Positions 1 to 10,265 of a stretch of DNA of 33,567 nt are shown one piece after another; position 1 is the stretch's first letter, and every line of letters starts with the position of its first letter. Origin of the DNA: Thermomucor indicae-seudaticae (Eukaryota > Mucoromycota > Mucoromycetes > Mucorales > Lichtheimiaceae); the NCBI GenBank assembly GCA_000787465.1, contig JSYX01000046.1, forward strand, positions 1 through 33,567, written 5' to 3'. Below the pieces are notes generated by a model, which had not been told where the DNA came from, ran no database searches, and was given only the letters and a program-made list of their open reading frames with translations. A program made the position numbers and the translations under genes.

Positions 1-590
1 TGGTGCTAGAACAATCTGCCGAGGCTGTCACTGGTTCCTTTATGAAAATACGACAACGAGGTTCCCCTCGTGGTCGTTTTTGGGCATCTTCGTCCTACAC
101 TCTGTAAATCAGGTAGTAGCACATATCTTCGATCAGATACAGTGGCAGTACAACATATGATGCTGCCGTATACTCGTGCTTTATTTCTTACAGTAATTAA
201 CTTATGCACGCTGTCACTCATGTACATTTTCTTTCATTTTATATTTCTTTCTATGTCAATTTGCATGTCCATATTATATTACACTCTTGGAGGTGCCAAG
301 CTTTGTACGACAAGACCTCCGGGAGATGCGACATCTGATTTGCCAACGGCGCGAAATCTACTTTTGGGAAGTGCGAAATTCACACTTGGGAGAATGCGAA
401 ATCGGTTTTCATTGGGTGGCGAATTTTCTTTCTGGAAAGAGTGTAGACTGTATGGAATAATATCAAACGCTTGGGTGGGTTTTACGTAATGTGGTGTCAC
501 CTTCCCACAAGCGTATTAGGGCTCAGACAAAAGCACAACGCGCGGATGTTGCATACCTTCTTCCTTTCTTCGTGACTAATCGAAAATAAG
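1..590. other. Intergenic region upstream of the GST gene
   Basis: I see no supportable gene here. The open frames on both strands are short, low in conserved character, and lack splice partners. The only structure is the degenerate 23-bp tandem repeat listed separately. The last part, with a TTCTTCCTTTCTT tract around 558-570, is probably the promoter and leader of the downstream gene. Confidence 0.5.
328..441. repeat. Degenerate tandem repeat, about 23 bp, five units
   Basis: Units begin with GCGAAAT or a close variant at 328 (GCGACAT), 351, 373, 396 and 419 (GCGAATT), so the period is 22-23 bp. Units 2-4 also share a TTGGG or TTTTGGG block in the second half. The array is diverged but regular, and it has no link to any coding frame I can defend. 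Confidence 0.6.
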
Positions 591-1520
591 ATGGCTGACA
601 TAGTTTTCTATGACTTAGACTTGGATGGGAAAGGGGCATGGTCCCCAAACACTTGCAAGACTCGTTATGCTTTGAACGTGAAGGCAAGTATTAGAGAAAT
701 TGATTATCAATCCATGCGCCTTTGACAAGCGTCGCGCGATGGCAGCGCATTCCGTACGAAACTGTATGGTTGAGTTTCCCCGAGATTCGTTCGACGATTC
801 CCGGAATCACGCAAGTATTCCCTTTTGCTCGGTCCTTTAGAAGGGTTGGGTTTGGCTAAACCCGGCTGTTTGTTTGTTTGTTTGTTAGTAAGACGGATAA
901 ACGGCCGACGGTACCGATCATTGTGGACAAGAAGCATGACGATCGGGTGGTCCAAGACTCTTGGTTGATTGCAAAGTATCTCGAAGAAGCGTACCCAGAT
1001 GCGCCAAGTCTGTTCCATGGCAACGAAGGAGTCCATTACTTTTATCACAATTATGTATCAAGCGAAGTCTTGCCCAAGATTTTCAGACTTTGCGTGCTGG
1101 GGGTTCACAGCAAGGCGCAGCCTGAAAGCGTACGTGACTGGTTCCGAAAAGATCGCGAGGCAATGTTCAAGATGTCTTTGGAAGAGTTTGCGGGCAACGA
1201 GCAAGAGCACATTAACGCACTTGACAAAGCATTGGCCCCGCTAGGCGATGTTCTCAACTCTTATCCTTATTTAACGGGTGATCGAGGTATGAAGTCTTTT
1301 CTTTCCTTGTCTTCTTGTGTCTGACACGGAAAGAACGCCAGTGGGTTGGGCCGATGTTGTCACGGCTTCCTATTTCACATTTTTGATCCGAATCCGACCC
1401 GACTTGTTCGAGCCCATTGTGTTCAAGCATGCCAAGGCAGGTGACGCTTTCCGCGCTTGGTGGGGACGCATGGAAAAGTACATGCAGGACAAACCACCTG
1501 CTCCTGATGCTCGCATGTAA
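591..1520 (+). CDS. Glutathione S-transferase, LigE/etherase-like fungal class
   Basis: Exons 591-683, 746-810, 889-1286 and 1342-1520 give 244 aa. The N-terminus has the class-typical reading AWSPNTCKTRYALNVK, followed by RIPYETVWLSFPEIRS, then TVPIIVDK and DSWLIAKYLEEAYPD, which is the thioredoxin-like glutathione-binding half. The C-terminal helical half contains VGWADVVTASYFTFL, close to the usual LADY segment. The product should be a cytosolic enzyme conjugating glutathione to electrophiles; these fungal classes resemble bacterial beta-etherases, but the substrate cannot be told. Introns 1 and 2 both begin with GCAAGT rather than GT, and the second is forced: the nearby GT gives a stop at once. 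The serine in the AWSPNT motif is a candidate catalytic residue (inference). It is convergent with the next gene. Confidence 0.9.
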
Positions 1521-1734
1521 TAGCGTACAAGCACCGTGAAACGTAAAGCGTTTGTGAATAAAGAAAACTGCTGGTCGGCTTTAAGGATAACCGACAGATG
1601 TGTACCTATTACACAAACCACAAACATGAAAAGCTTTCCTTTACGACGATCATTGTACGATCCAATATCACGCAGATAAGCTGTTGAAGGGAGAGGGTAT
1701 CTTTATTGCCATTAGTAACAACGCGAAAGAATGA

Positions 1735-2553
1735 TCATGATGATGTCCGTTTCGTATGGAACCAGATAATCAAACCACCTGCCAGGGCGCCAGCGACAAC
1801 GGGCAACATGGGACATTCTCGTAAAGAGGCCGGCAAGAAGGGGAAGAGACCCCAAGAAGCCAGTGTTGGCCAGCGACTGCTACGGTGCCCGTTGTCATGG
1901 TGCTTGGCAAAATAATTACCCTGTATCCACAACAACTTGTTGAATGCACGAAGCACAGTTTCCTCCATAGCTCGGTCCGCAAGCTTGAGAGACATGATTT
2001 CGCTAATCAGGGCGTTTTCCAGGAATCCCAGAAAGGCATGAATATGGATGATATCTGTTGTATTCTGCGTATCGGCCGCGACCCACTGTAGATAGTCTGC
2101 AAACCTATTGTCCCTTGTCAAGTTATTGAATTGTCCTGCTTCGCTTCTTTAAGAGAAAGCAAGCTTTACCGTTCGTCATAGGGTCCGTGCATGATTCTGG
2201 CAAGGTAGCGCTTTAAAGACTCCTTATTACCGATAAGGACCGTGACTTTGCCTTTGTCGTTGGCTGACTTGCTCCGCACGATACCCAGAAACCGGAGCCG
2301 TAACGTATCGTCGTACTCGAGCAACTTCTTGTACACTGTTTCGACAATGAATGGTATCCGTGATCTTAATTGCTGTGCTACTTGCTGTATGGCTTCAGTG
2401 TCTTTCTCGCCTGACAGAAAGGTTCAATATCCTGTCATTTTATCCCCCGTTTTATTTTCTGAGGTGGTAAATACCGAAATCGACAAACTTGCTGACATGT
2501 TTGAAATAGTATTGATTATCATTATACAATTGACCCGAGTCAATGGCTAGCAT
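1735..2553 (-). CDS. Globin-sensor/protoglobin-like protein with C-terminal membrane segment
   Basis: Reverse-strand exons 2553-2475, 2410-2170 and 2113-1735 give 232 aa. Residues 12-70 (YYFKHVSKFVDFGEKD, then IPFIVETVYKKLLEYDD) match the N-terminal helices of the fungal globin-sensor family. Residues 91-107 (YLARIMHGPYDER) and 134-175 (FLGFLENALISEIM, then LRAFNKLLWIQGNYF) match its C-terminal helices. Such proteins usually bind haem. From memory of the family, the proximal histidine should sit just after the YLxWV segment; here residues 114-122 read YLQWVAADT, with Asp and no His. Residues 208-225 (PMLPVVAGALAGGLIIWF) form a likely single membrane helix, so the protein may be tail-anchored. 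Both introns are canonical GT-AG. Family assignment is fairly secure; haem binding is doubtful. Confidence 0.78.
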
Positions 2554-2980
2554 TTGTCAGCAGACGGAACTGAGGTAGGGATGGAAAGAAAACAGAGTAC
2601 AAGAAAGAAGTTGTCTGCCTTTTTAACTGACATGGACCGTTTTCGGAACAATTCATGAGCAGGTTGCACAACGCGATTAGGTTTCCCAAAAAAGGATCAG
2701 AAATTGGCACATGCTGGTGGCCAACATAGCAAGAATGGGTAAAAACAGACATAACTACATGGGTTATCGAATGGTATAACCCCCCCCTTAAGGATCGACT
2801 TGAGAAGTTACACCTCGCAGACAGTTTTAAAAATATCGACGGAAGACTTGCCTTTGCTTGTAGCTGCCATACTGAAGAGAAACGGAGCTCGGTCTCCACA
2901 GACAAGAGATGGGAAGGTCAATTATGTATTATGTCGACGTGTATCACAAGAGATTTTCATTAGCAAGGTATTTTTAGCAA
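2554..2980. other. Intergenic region between the protoglobin-like gene and the membrane-protein gene
   Basis: This should hold the promoter of the protoglobin-like gene and the 3' end of its upstream neighbour on the same strand. A run of eight C (about 2780-2787) is present. A 121-codon reverse frame crosses the region but shows no recognisable domain and starts at a non-ATG codon, so I do not call it. Confidence 0.4.
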
Positions 2981-3495
2981 TCAGAAAATGAATGCAGTGA
3001 TGATCTGCAATGCCGTTAACATAAGAATATAGCCAGCGGGCACTACTAGCGGTGTCAGCCATCCAAAGGTCGACCAGAGTGAATAATGGAATCCACTATA
3101 TCCAACTAATGCCGCCACAGTGGCACATTGGACCGTCTGGCGTGTAGCAGGTTCATGCTGCCAGTGCTTGTAGGACGCATGACGAGCTTGTAGGAGCACA
3201 AAGCATGCGCAAAGAACGCCTAGTGAGACCACAGAAAACCCAAACACCCAGGAACTATGAAGCAAGTCAGTCAATCCAACAAACCTGTTTACTCTGACTC
3301 ATGCATTTACTTTGTGAATGACGACAACGCGTCATGGGTATGAATGGCAAATGCTAGAATGGCTAGCGAAATCGCAAATTGTGGCAGAGATGAAAAAACT
3401 TGTTGAAGAGGATGACGCTGGACTGTCGAAACCACGGTATGTTCATGACGCTGGTTGCCGCTATCTTTTGTCTGTTGCCTATTTCGTTTATGCAT
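2981..3495 (-). CDS. Uncharacterised small multi-pass membrane protein
   Basis: Exons 3495-3311 and 3254-2981 (56-nt GT-AG intron) give 152 aa. I do not recognise the family. A basic, polar N-terminus of about 40 residues (MHKRNRQQTKDSGN at the start) is followed by hydrophobic stretches around 46-62 (FAISLAILAFAI), 70-91 (SWVFGFSVVSLGVLCACFVLL), 108-125 and 130-152 (PLVVPAGYILMLTALQIITA). That suggests four membrane passes and a very short C-tail. The start chosen is the only ATG in frame ahead of the first hydrophobic segment. It lies in tandem behind NUP85, 240 bp downstream of its stop, on the same strand. Confidence 0.6.
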
Positions 3496-3735
3496 CAATT
3501 CCAAGAAGCAGACACCCAAAATTCTCAACTGAACCTGATAATGTCTCAACAGCACAGAATTGAATGTCTTGTTTCCATAATGTTTTATTCATTCAGCTAG
3601 TAACTTAATCATACACTTTCAAAGAATACTTATTGATCTGAATTTTCATGACAAATGATGATTGTCCTCAAGCTGTTGCAGATAACTCGGGAAAAATGAA
3701 CAAGGCATAGACAGTAAAGCATAGTTAATGCTTTT

Positions 3736-4134
3736 TCAAGTATTAGCATTTATCCTTAGATAGTATCGTTCAAGACAGCGTGAAATCAAAGCAAAGAACG
3801 TCTCTTTTAGAACCTGCACGTTGCCCACGACACATGTCCCATGTGCGTACTCGGTATAAAGCGATAACAGTTCAAACCCTCGAGGATTTTCCTGTTCTCG
3901 CATTTCATCCAGGACTTGTTGTAAAGACCGAACTTGATCAGCTGAATACCACATTCTCTGTTCTGTATCCACGTGCGTTAGATAAATCAGTGACATTTGC
4001 TCTTCCCCACTCCCTCTTCTCACCTTGCAGCATTGTCAGACATTGGATAAAAACGAGCGGCAAGAAGACAAAGGGTGTCTCTTCGCTCATCAGTAACCCA
4101 AACAATATTTGTGCAACTTCCTGATAATCCTTCT

Positions 4135-4169
<35 letters not shown>

Positions 4170-6302
4170 CGTTAGAGCAGTCCATCTGCTGAGACCTTTT
4201 CTTCTCTTTACCTCAATAGCTTTATGCATTTCACTGTATCGGAGCAGAAACAGGGTCCGCGGTCCTATCCTGTCCGGATCATGCCGTTCCGATAGATGAC
4301 GGTGGTCTTGTAGACGACCTAATAACGAAGATTGTACAATTGGTGTTATGCTCGTATGCTTAGCTTACGTTAGAAGACATGCCTGTACGAGCATAATCCC
4401 ACATGATCCTTTCGCAAATCTCGTCTACAGTCGACCAGTCGCTTACCAAGCAACCATAATACAATGCTGTAGAATAGTTTTTCTCGTCCATACTTTGTGA
4501 CAGAATGATCTGTAATAAATCAGTGGAGCTGTTCTTTACGATAATAATGCAATCTACTTACCTTGCATACGCTCAATTTTTCTTGGTTTAAATCGTTTTT
4601 CATACAATAAGCCAGTAGTTCTTGAAGTGTTTTAGTGTCCTCTTTCCTTGCTCTGCTAATGTACTGAGTCAAAGAAGCAAAAACAGGTTATTGAGCTTAA
4701 GGTGTATTCGTATCTTTCTTAGCTATGCTGTATACCTCTGCAACGCTCTGTTGCCCGAGTACTCCACAGGTGCTCAGATAGCTCAAACCATACTTCCACA
4801 GACTTGGATTTTCACTCAAACACCGCACATAAAGAAGTATAAAAAGCGTGCGGCATTCCACATTATAACTTTGGTCTTGGCCAGGGTCGTCTACATATAT
4901 CGGCATGTCAATAAGCTCTGAAAATGGTCCCATGCAGAGCAGGTCCATTAAATGAGCAATCAGCCATATATCGATCGACGGTAAAAGTTCTAATGCAGCA
5001 CAAATGTTTCCTGACAGCATATGTGCGTATATCACAGGTAGGTCCGGCGGCAGAGAACCTCCTGCCGATTGAGTTGTTGTTGCAGACGACGACGTCCGTA
5101 TCATGCTACCGAATTCATGCATGTCTTGCGTCGTTGCCCGAGGCTGATTGTATATCAGCATGGCAATAATCGCTTCAGTTGAATTTTCTGCACACTGGTT
5201 AATGGCGTCTTGGTCGCCTTGAAGTATGGACAATGCAAGTAATATTCGTTGCGTCATGCCCGATGCTGCTGTACTTGGTTCTTCGCCTTTCAGCTGACAG
5301 GATAATCTGTCCGTTTCCTTGTGTGATTCTAACACATGCTGAGCGTACTTTTCCAATTCCATCTCATTGTCATCATTTGTGGGTATCCGTGGTATTTGTT
5401 TGAGTGCGGTCTTGAGCCATTCCAACTGTTGCAGATCCGGGTCCTTGGATGCATGCGTGTCGTCCAGTTTATTCAGGAACCTGCTCAATGTATCCAGTTC
5501 GCCGCGCAAAATGAGCCTGAGATGCAAGTTATAAGAACAACGTCTCAGTTTGGATGTCCTCCGGCAAAACGTACTTGTAAACAAGTGGCCAAAATTCTGC
5601 ATGCTGCAGAGGATTTCGACAATACAGGATGCCTTGGATATCAAACTTGTACGCCGCTAGAGATATCCTTCATTAGCCGTACATAGCAAAGATACTTTTC
5701 AGCCCTGGGAAAACTTTACATCGATCGATAGCGTGCCACCATTGAACGATTCTGCTGCTACATTTGTCGGATTTGTGTTCCTCGAAATAAAGTATGTCGC
5801 AAAGGCGCCATATGTACTGGATATTCCGGTATGTTTTTAGCTCTTGCATGTTCTCTCTTGTTCGTTTCTATATCAATATGCCAGGACGTTTAGCACTCTG
5901 CTCATACAAGAAACCCCGGGGTGGTGGTAATACGGACACTGGTTAGAGTCGCCACATAGTTATCCAGCAGTTGACGGTATTCGTCCGCGATCCGTTTAAC
6001 CTCGGAATGCGATCGCTGTTTTCTGTTGTTATTTCCCAAACATGGCTCAGTTCAATCTACTCGCCCAATAAATCCATTTGCCATGTTACATTGTAAACGT
6101 CTTTGAATCAGTTGGCGAATCATGCAGAGACTGAAACAATCTGGCCGATTTTTCACAAAGCTACTCGTATAAGTTCGGTCTGTTGTCAAACGATGCAGTG
6201 GTTTTTGCGATCCCAAAGTACCTCGACACGTATGTTGGGAATGGACGCTACTGGGATGCGTGTTATGCAGTCGTATATCCTCGCGTACTCCTGCTTCGTC
6301 AT
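3736..6302 (-). CDS. NUP85: Nucleoporin NUP85 (Y-complex scaffold)
   Basis: Eleven exons (6302-6222, 6160-6090, 6022-5908, 5852-5720, 5656-5575, 5516-4736, 4663-4562, 4509-4389, 4318-4212, 4135-4024, 3962-3736) give 643 aa, close to human NUP85 (about 656). Recognisable stations in family order: IQYIWRLCDILYFEE, HAEFWPLVYKLILRGELDTL, DIWLIAHLMDLL, RTLFILLYVRCL with PSLWKYGLSYLSTCG, RTLFLLRYSEMHKAIE, YQEVAQILFGLLMS and MWYSADQVRSLQQVLDEM. It is an alpha-helical stack in the nuclear pore outer ring. Least certain are the N-terminus, since animal homologues carry about 60 more residues and a further upstream exon is possible, and the donor of the intron at 4319-4388, where a better-looking GTAAGC at 4368 is rejected because it breaks the frame. 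Confidence 0.9.
4137..4167. repeat. (TA)n microsatellite inside a NUP85 intron
   Basis: About 15 TA units lie within the intron at 4136-4211. On the gene strand the repeat runs straight into the 3' splice site (TATATAG, then the exon GAGAAGG) and lies downstream of a good branch-site match, CTAAC at 4175-4171. It therefore occupies the whole branch-to-acceptor stretch. Confidence 0.9.
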
Positions 6303-7061
6303 TTAAACTGGAAGACGGCGTTTGTTACACCGAAACGACCAAAAAAATCAAGCCAGTTCCTCACCCTATGAATCCTAGAAAGCCTGATAGCACATCTGTT
6401 TTCAGCAAATACTATGGACAAGGGTCAATACATCAATGCTACGGTGGCGATAGATATAATCCAATGAAGACGAGTAGGCATGGAACTGTGTTATTCTGGT
6501 GTCATGGTAATGCTCGATTGTGGCCTTCGGTATATAAGCTAGTGAGAGTTTCACTACTATACATACATAAAGCAGGATCCGTACAGTACCGTATCTTTGG
6601 TCTGACACGCCCGGTTTGGTTAAATCAATAGCCAGTCAATCACTGTGGGATTGTGCAAATAAAATATACCGTCTACTTATAGCTCCTTCCAGAGATTGAA
6701 AACTTTGTAGCAAGTATATTGGAAATGCGTTCACCTCGATTGCTACCTGTCTTGGGGTAAAATATAGAGAGCCTTTAAAACGCTGTGCATGGGCAATCCT
6801 CCTTACGAGAAGACGACTGTTTCTGAAGAACACTTCTTGGGGGTTTCCCTACATTAAAGCGAGTTTGAGACATTAAGCTAGTATCGTCCCTTTTCTCGCA
6901 AAAAGCGACACGCAATCTGGCGTACCTATCAGTGCCTACGGCATCGGCACTGGTACCGTGCAATGCCCTTCCTAGCGGAGTGGTGTTATGCATTTTGCCC
7001 TTTTTCGTATTGCTTATTCAGGAACCGCGTTATTTGATCGATCACCTGTTCGATTGATCAA
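6303..7061. other. Divergent promoter region between NUP85 and the OB-fold gene
   Basis: About 760 bp separate two gene starts that point away from each other. Short open frames occur on both strands, but none shows conserved features or continues across plausible splice sites. The region may still hide a first NUP85 exon. An inverted repeat at 7033-7062 abuts the start codon of the right-hand gene. Confidence 0.45.
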
Positions 7062-7062
7062 A
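7033..7062. repeat. Inverted repeat touching a start codon
   Basis: TTTGATCGATC (7033-7043) faces GATTGATCAAA (7052-7062), 10 of 11 bases pairing around an 8-nt loop. The last base of the right arm is the A of the ATG of the OB-fold gene. Confidence 0.6.
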
Positions 7063-10000
7063 TGGAATTCGTTGATGCAGTCGATCGGTTGCATTCAGCA
7101 CTCAAGGAGATATGCGCCAAACAGTCAAAGTTAAATCCTCAAAAGAAGAGCTGGGCTACCGATTCCTGTGTTATTCCTTGGTGAGCTCAGCTAAGCGTTC
7201 CGCAATGGAGGTGGTGTTTTCTAAATCATTTCGTTAAGGTCCTGGGTGGCAGTATCCGTTGCGCGGCTATTGAACGAATATTCTACTGGCTTAACCGAGA
7301 CTGTGATTCTGGGTGAACTGGAACTGCAGGTTGATAAAAAGGGACAACAGGCAATTGCAGGTGCAGGGCACTGATGTTCTCTTCTGTTTAGTGGGAGCGA
7401 GCTTCTCTGCGTCAGACAAAAGGTCTCGATGCCAGTAAGTAATATTATCGTTTAGAACACTCAAAATGGTGATGTGCTCAACGTAAAGAGAGATTTCGGA
7501 ACGATACAATCCGTATACGATGGTCGAAACGCCATGGCACTCGAGGTTACAGCAAAGGAATGGTGGCGGATACCTGACAGTGATATCTATATCCTTTTCT
7601 TCATGCTATTAGTCTTGTACCGCTGCATGTTTTCAGAAAGATCAATCCTTAACTTAGTTTTTCCCTCCAACACGGCTTGTATCAGTTAGCGACGGCATCG
7701 GTTACAAGGGATTGGACATGTACCTACATCCGAAATACAACCCTTGGGTCGTCGGAAGCAGACCCTCACTCCAGAATGCACAACCATTCTTAAAAGTATG
7801 TATCCTGTACGAGATATTGAGCTCTATTCATCTGCATTCTGCTAACATAAGTTACGGCCAGGATCGGACTATGCGTATCTTTACAGGGCCCAAGAGCAAC
7901 TCTCCAATCGCGTCACAGTATGGCAATAAGGAAATCCCTCGGATATCGCGAATTGCCCGAATACCACCAAGCGAATTGATCATGTTCATGCTGAAACCCG
8001 AGGACGCTCCGTTCATTCGTGCCGAGTTTACTGACGCTTTACATACCGTGATACAGCCTGGATTCATGGGCACAACCGGAAAGAAAATACACAAGCTCTG
8101 GCTGAAGGTAGGCAGACTTTTGTATACTTGGGACAAAAGGGAAAACAAGATACAAGACCAGATGACCTTTTCTTTTATAGATTATTCACTTTGATCACGT
8201 TGAGCATATTGCAAGCAACCAGAATCCACATCGTGACCTTCTCGTTGATTCAGAAGAAGCAAAGGCGCCAAGATTACGAAGAACGGACGTCTATGTAGTG
8301 GATATGTGCCAAGATAGCAATCCAGCCATACTGTCCCTTTATGATGAACAGACTGAACTTGTCAGCATGCTGGAAGAGGTGAGTCTTAACAGATACTCTG
8401 AAAAATGGTACACTAAGAGAGATTTTAACCGTCTTTTGATTATGATACATATCAGGGAGACTATGTCGGTTTGTATAACCCGGGATTTGCACCGCACTTA
8501 ACCGAAAGCCAAGAAGCGAATACAGACATGATTCTTCAATATACGGACGAAACGGTCTTATTTGTCATGTCGGAGAAGGATGCTCAGGCAGCTGGTGTGG
8601 CGAAAGCAACTCAGAGTAGACCACTGCAATATGCCGACTTGTTGTCGCAGCAATCGTCGTCTTCTAATGCAAGAAATAACTCACCGAACAGCCCTATGGC
8701 AGACTTTTGGCGAAAGCAACAGCAGCACAAGAGCCTCGTAGAACGAGACGAAGACGGATTCATAGACTGCACAAAGTACCCCAATCGCATCTATATCAAA
8801 GACTTGGAACCATGTATGCTGAATATAACCTTATTTTGTCGAATCGTTGCGGTCGCTAGTAATGTAACTACAACTTGGCATAATGAATGATAGCTGACGA
8901 ACTGACTCTTCTTTCTCTTTCAGAATCCATTCACGAAAGAAGGAAGTGACACCAGAATGGATCGATATGCCATGCGAGTTGTGGATTCAACAGGCAAGTC
9001 GTAGTCGTAGGAAGGGGGGAACCTCACTTGGGATTTCCTAATTAATCCGGGCAAATGTTCCCCAGGTAAAATTGATGTCACGCTGTGGGAACAAGCAGGG
9101 AGAGACGCGCGGCAATTGCGGCCAGGGCAATACGTTTTATTGACGGGTCTAAGTACTTCCGGAATACATCGGACGTCCAAGGGCGCCACTTGGTATGTCA
9201 ATGGCAGCCTTATCTGCGGGACAGAGATTTTTAATGGTAAAGCTGGTTATTGGTGCTCGAATGGTAGTAACGTGCTTATCCTGGATAATGAAAACAGTGT
9301 CTGCAATGAAAACACTGCTGACCAGCACGTGTTTGCGGCGTATCCTGCCCATTCAAGGAAACACGCATCAAGAGCAGTGGCAAATCGAAGCAATTGTGGT
9401 CGGCTGGGAGCTGCGAACTCGACAGGATCCCGATAAGGCCGTACGAAGTGATGGATATAATCATGAGAATGGCATTGAATGTCCTTTGATAGGTCAAAAA
9501 TCGATAGCTGATTGCATAACCATGAGTGCACGTAAGTCGAGAAATTTGTATTCCCGAAGGTTGGGTGGGATTAATTAAAACTCGGATTTAGACACGGCGT
9601 GCCTGCAGCCCGTGCGGTTTGTGAAGCGTGAACGAGCGGCGCTTTATCAGGAAAGATTGGAAGAGTCAGATATAGGCCGAGTGCTCGTGTGCGAATTTTG
9701 TAAATGTTTGACACCCGAGGAACAAGTGGTACAAACTTTTCGGAGCAAGTCTTCGTCAACATCCTCACCATCAGAGGAGGTGGAAGGATGGATAGAATGG
9801 CGACTTGACGATGGTAGTGGAGCGGTGTTGACCGCATGTGGTTGTGACGAGGTACCTGGAAGAGATCCAAGACTCTTGTATGTGTGCGTGTGAGTGGCTC
9901 ACCTTATTTTAGACCCTATTAAACGTGTCTGCGCAACAGTTTAAATTCATGTCACACAAAGCGCAAGTCGGACTTCTGGATAGCGTAATGGGGAAGCAAG

Positions 10001-10182
10001 TGCTTTGTTCAGTTTCTAGTACGGTAAGTTCTATTGCCGCTAAAACGCGCGTCATTGGCACTAAAATATTAGTGCAGGGTCATGATAGCTTCCGAATAGA
10101 TCAGGTTGCACCAAGACAACCTTCACAACATGAATGCCTTGAACTGCTGCGATCAGAAGAAGAAGGGGCAATATCTTTTTGA
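7062..10182 (+). CDS. Multi-OB-fold, cysteine-cluster protein (shieldin SHLD2-like or RPA-like candidate)
   Basis: Well-supported exons: 7062-7180, 7686-7795, 7862-8107, 8181-8378, 8456-8863, 8924-8993, 9066-9236, 9298-9531, 9592-9851 and 9913-10182. Between 7239 and 7579 splicing is ambiguous: either 7239-7329 plus 7456-7579, or 7239-7360, 7416-7434 and 7491-7579. The product is 766 or 771 aa. At least three OB-fold-like blocks are read: ETVILGELELQ to DFGTIQSVYDG; TDVYVVDMCQDSNPAILSLY to MLEEGDYVGLYNP; and MLNITLFCRIVAVA to DSTGKIDVTLWEQAGRD and LRPGQYVLLTGLSTSG. After these, VCEFCKC (about 624-629) and ACGCDE (about 673) form a possible zinc site, followed by TLLNVSAQQF and a last beta-rich stretch. 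A Gln/Ser-rich linker separates blocks two and three. The fold strongly suggests ssDNA binding; the cysteine site inside the last OB-like domain and the LLNVSA reading recall human SHLD2, but RPA1-, RADX- or MEIOB-like identity is not excluded. Confidence 0.72.
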
Positions 10183-10255
10183 AGTTGCAGAACGTGATCT
10201 TGCACTCGTTTTGCTCGACCCTTTCTGACCCCGCCCTGTCACACTTATTGCATCC

Positions 10256-10265
10256 TATAAAATAA
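10256..10265 (+). promoter_or_regulatory. TATA box of the GPI-protein gene
   Basis: TATAAAATAA lies 90 bp ahead of the start codon at 10355 and only about 75 bp past the stop of the preceding gene, so the whole core promoter is squeezed into 172 bp. The following stretch is pyrimidine-rich (TTCTTCTTCTTACCCTCCC), as in highly expressed fungal genes. Confidence 0.6.

Noticed and set aside
2540..2905. Reverse 121-codon frame
   Set aside because: It overlaps the start of the protoglobin-like gene in another frame, begins at a non-ATG codon and shows no domain.
4319..4368. Intron donor GTAAGC at 4368 in NUP85
   Set aside because: The consensus is better, but its phase does not match the following conserved exon (RTLFLLRYSEM); the GTACAG donor at 4388 does.
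6139..6371. Plus-strand open frame with protein-like reading (SNDAVVFAIPKYLDTYV)
   Set aside because: It is antisense to the first NUP85 exon and intron, has a stop just upstream and no splice partner; the NUP85 reading joins better to conserved exons.
6260..6631. Plus-strand 123-codon frame including KKIKPVPHPMNP
   Set aside because: No conserved domain, the second half is not protein-like, and it does not connect to the gene starting at 7062.
9445..9495. Possible intron GTACGA ... GATAG in the OB gene
   Set aside because: Removing it shifts the frame into an immediate stop, whereas reading through stays open to the next exon.
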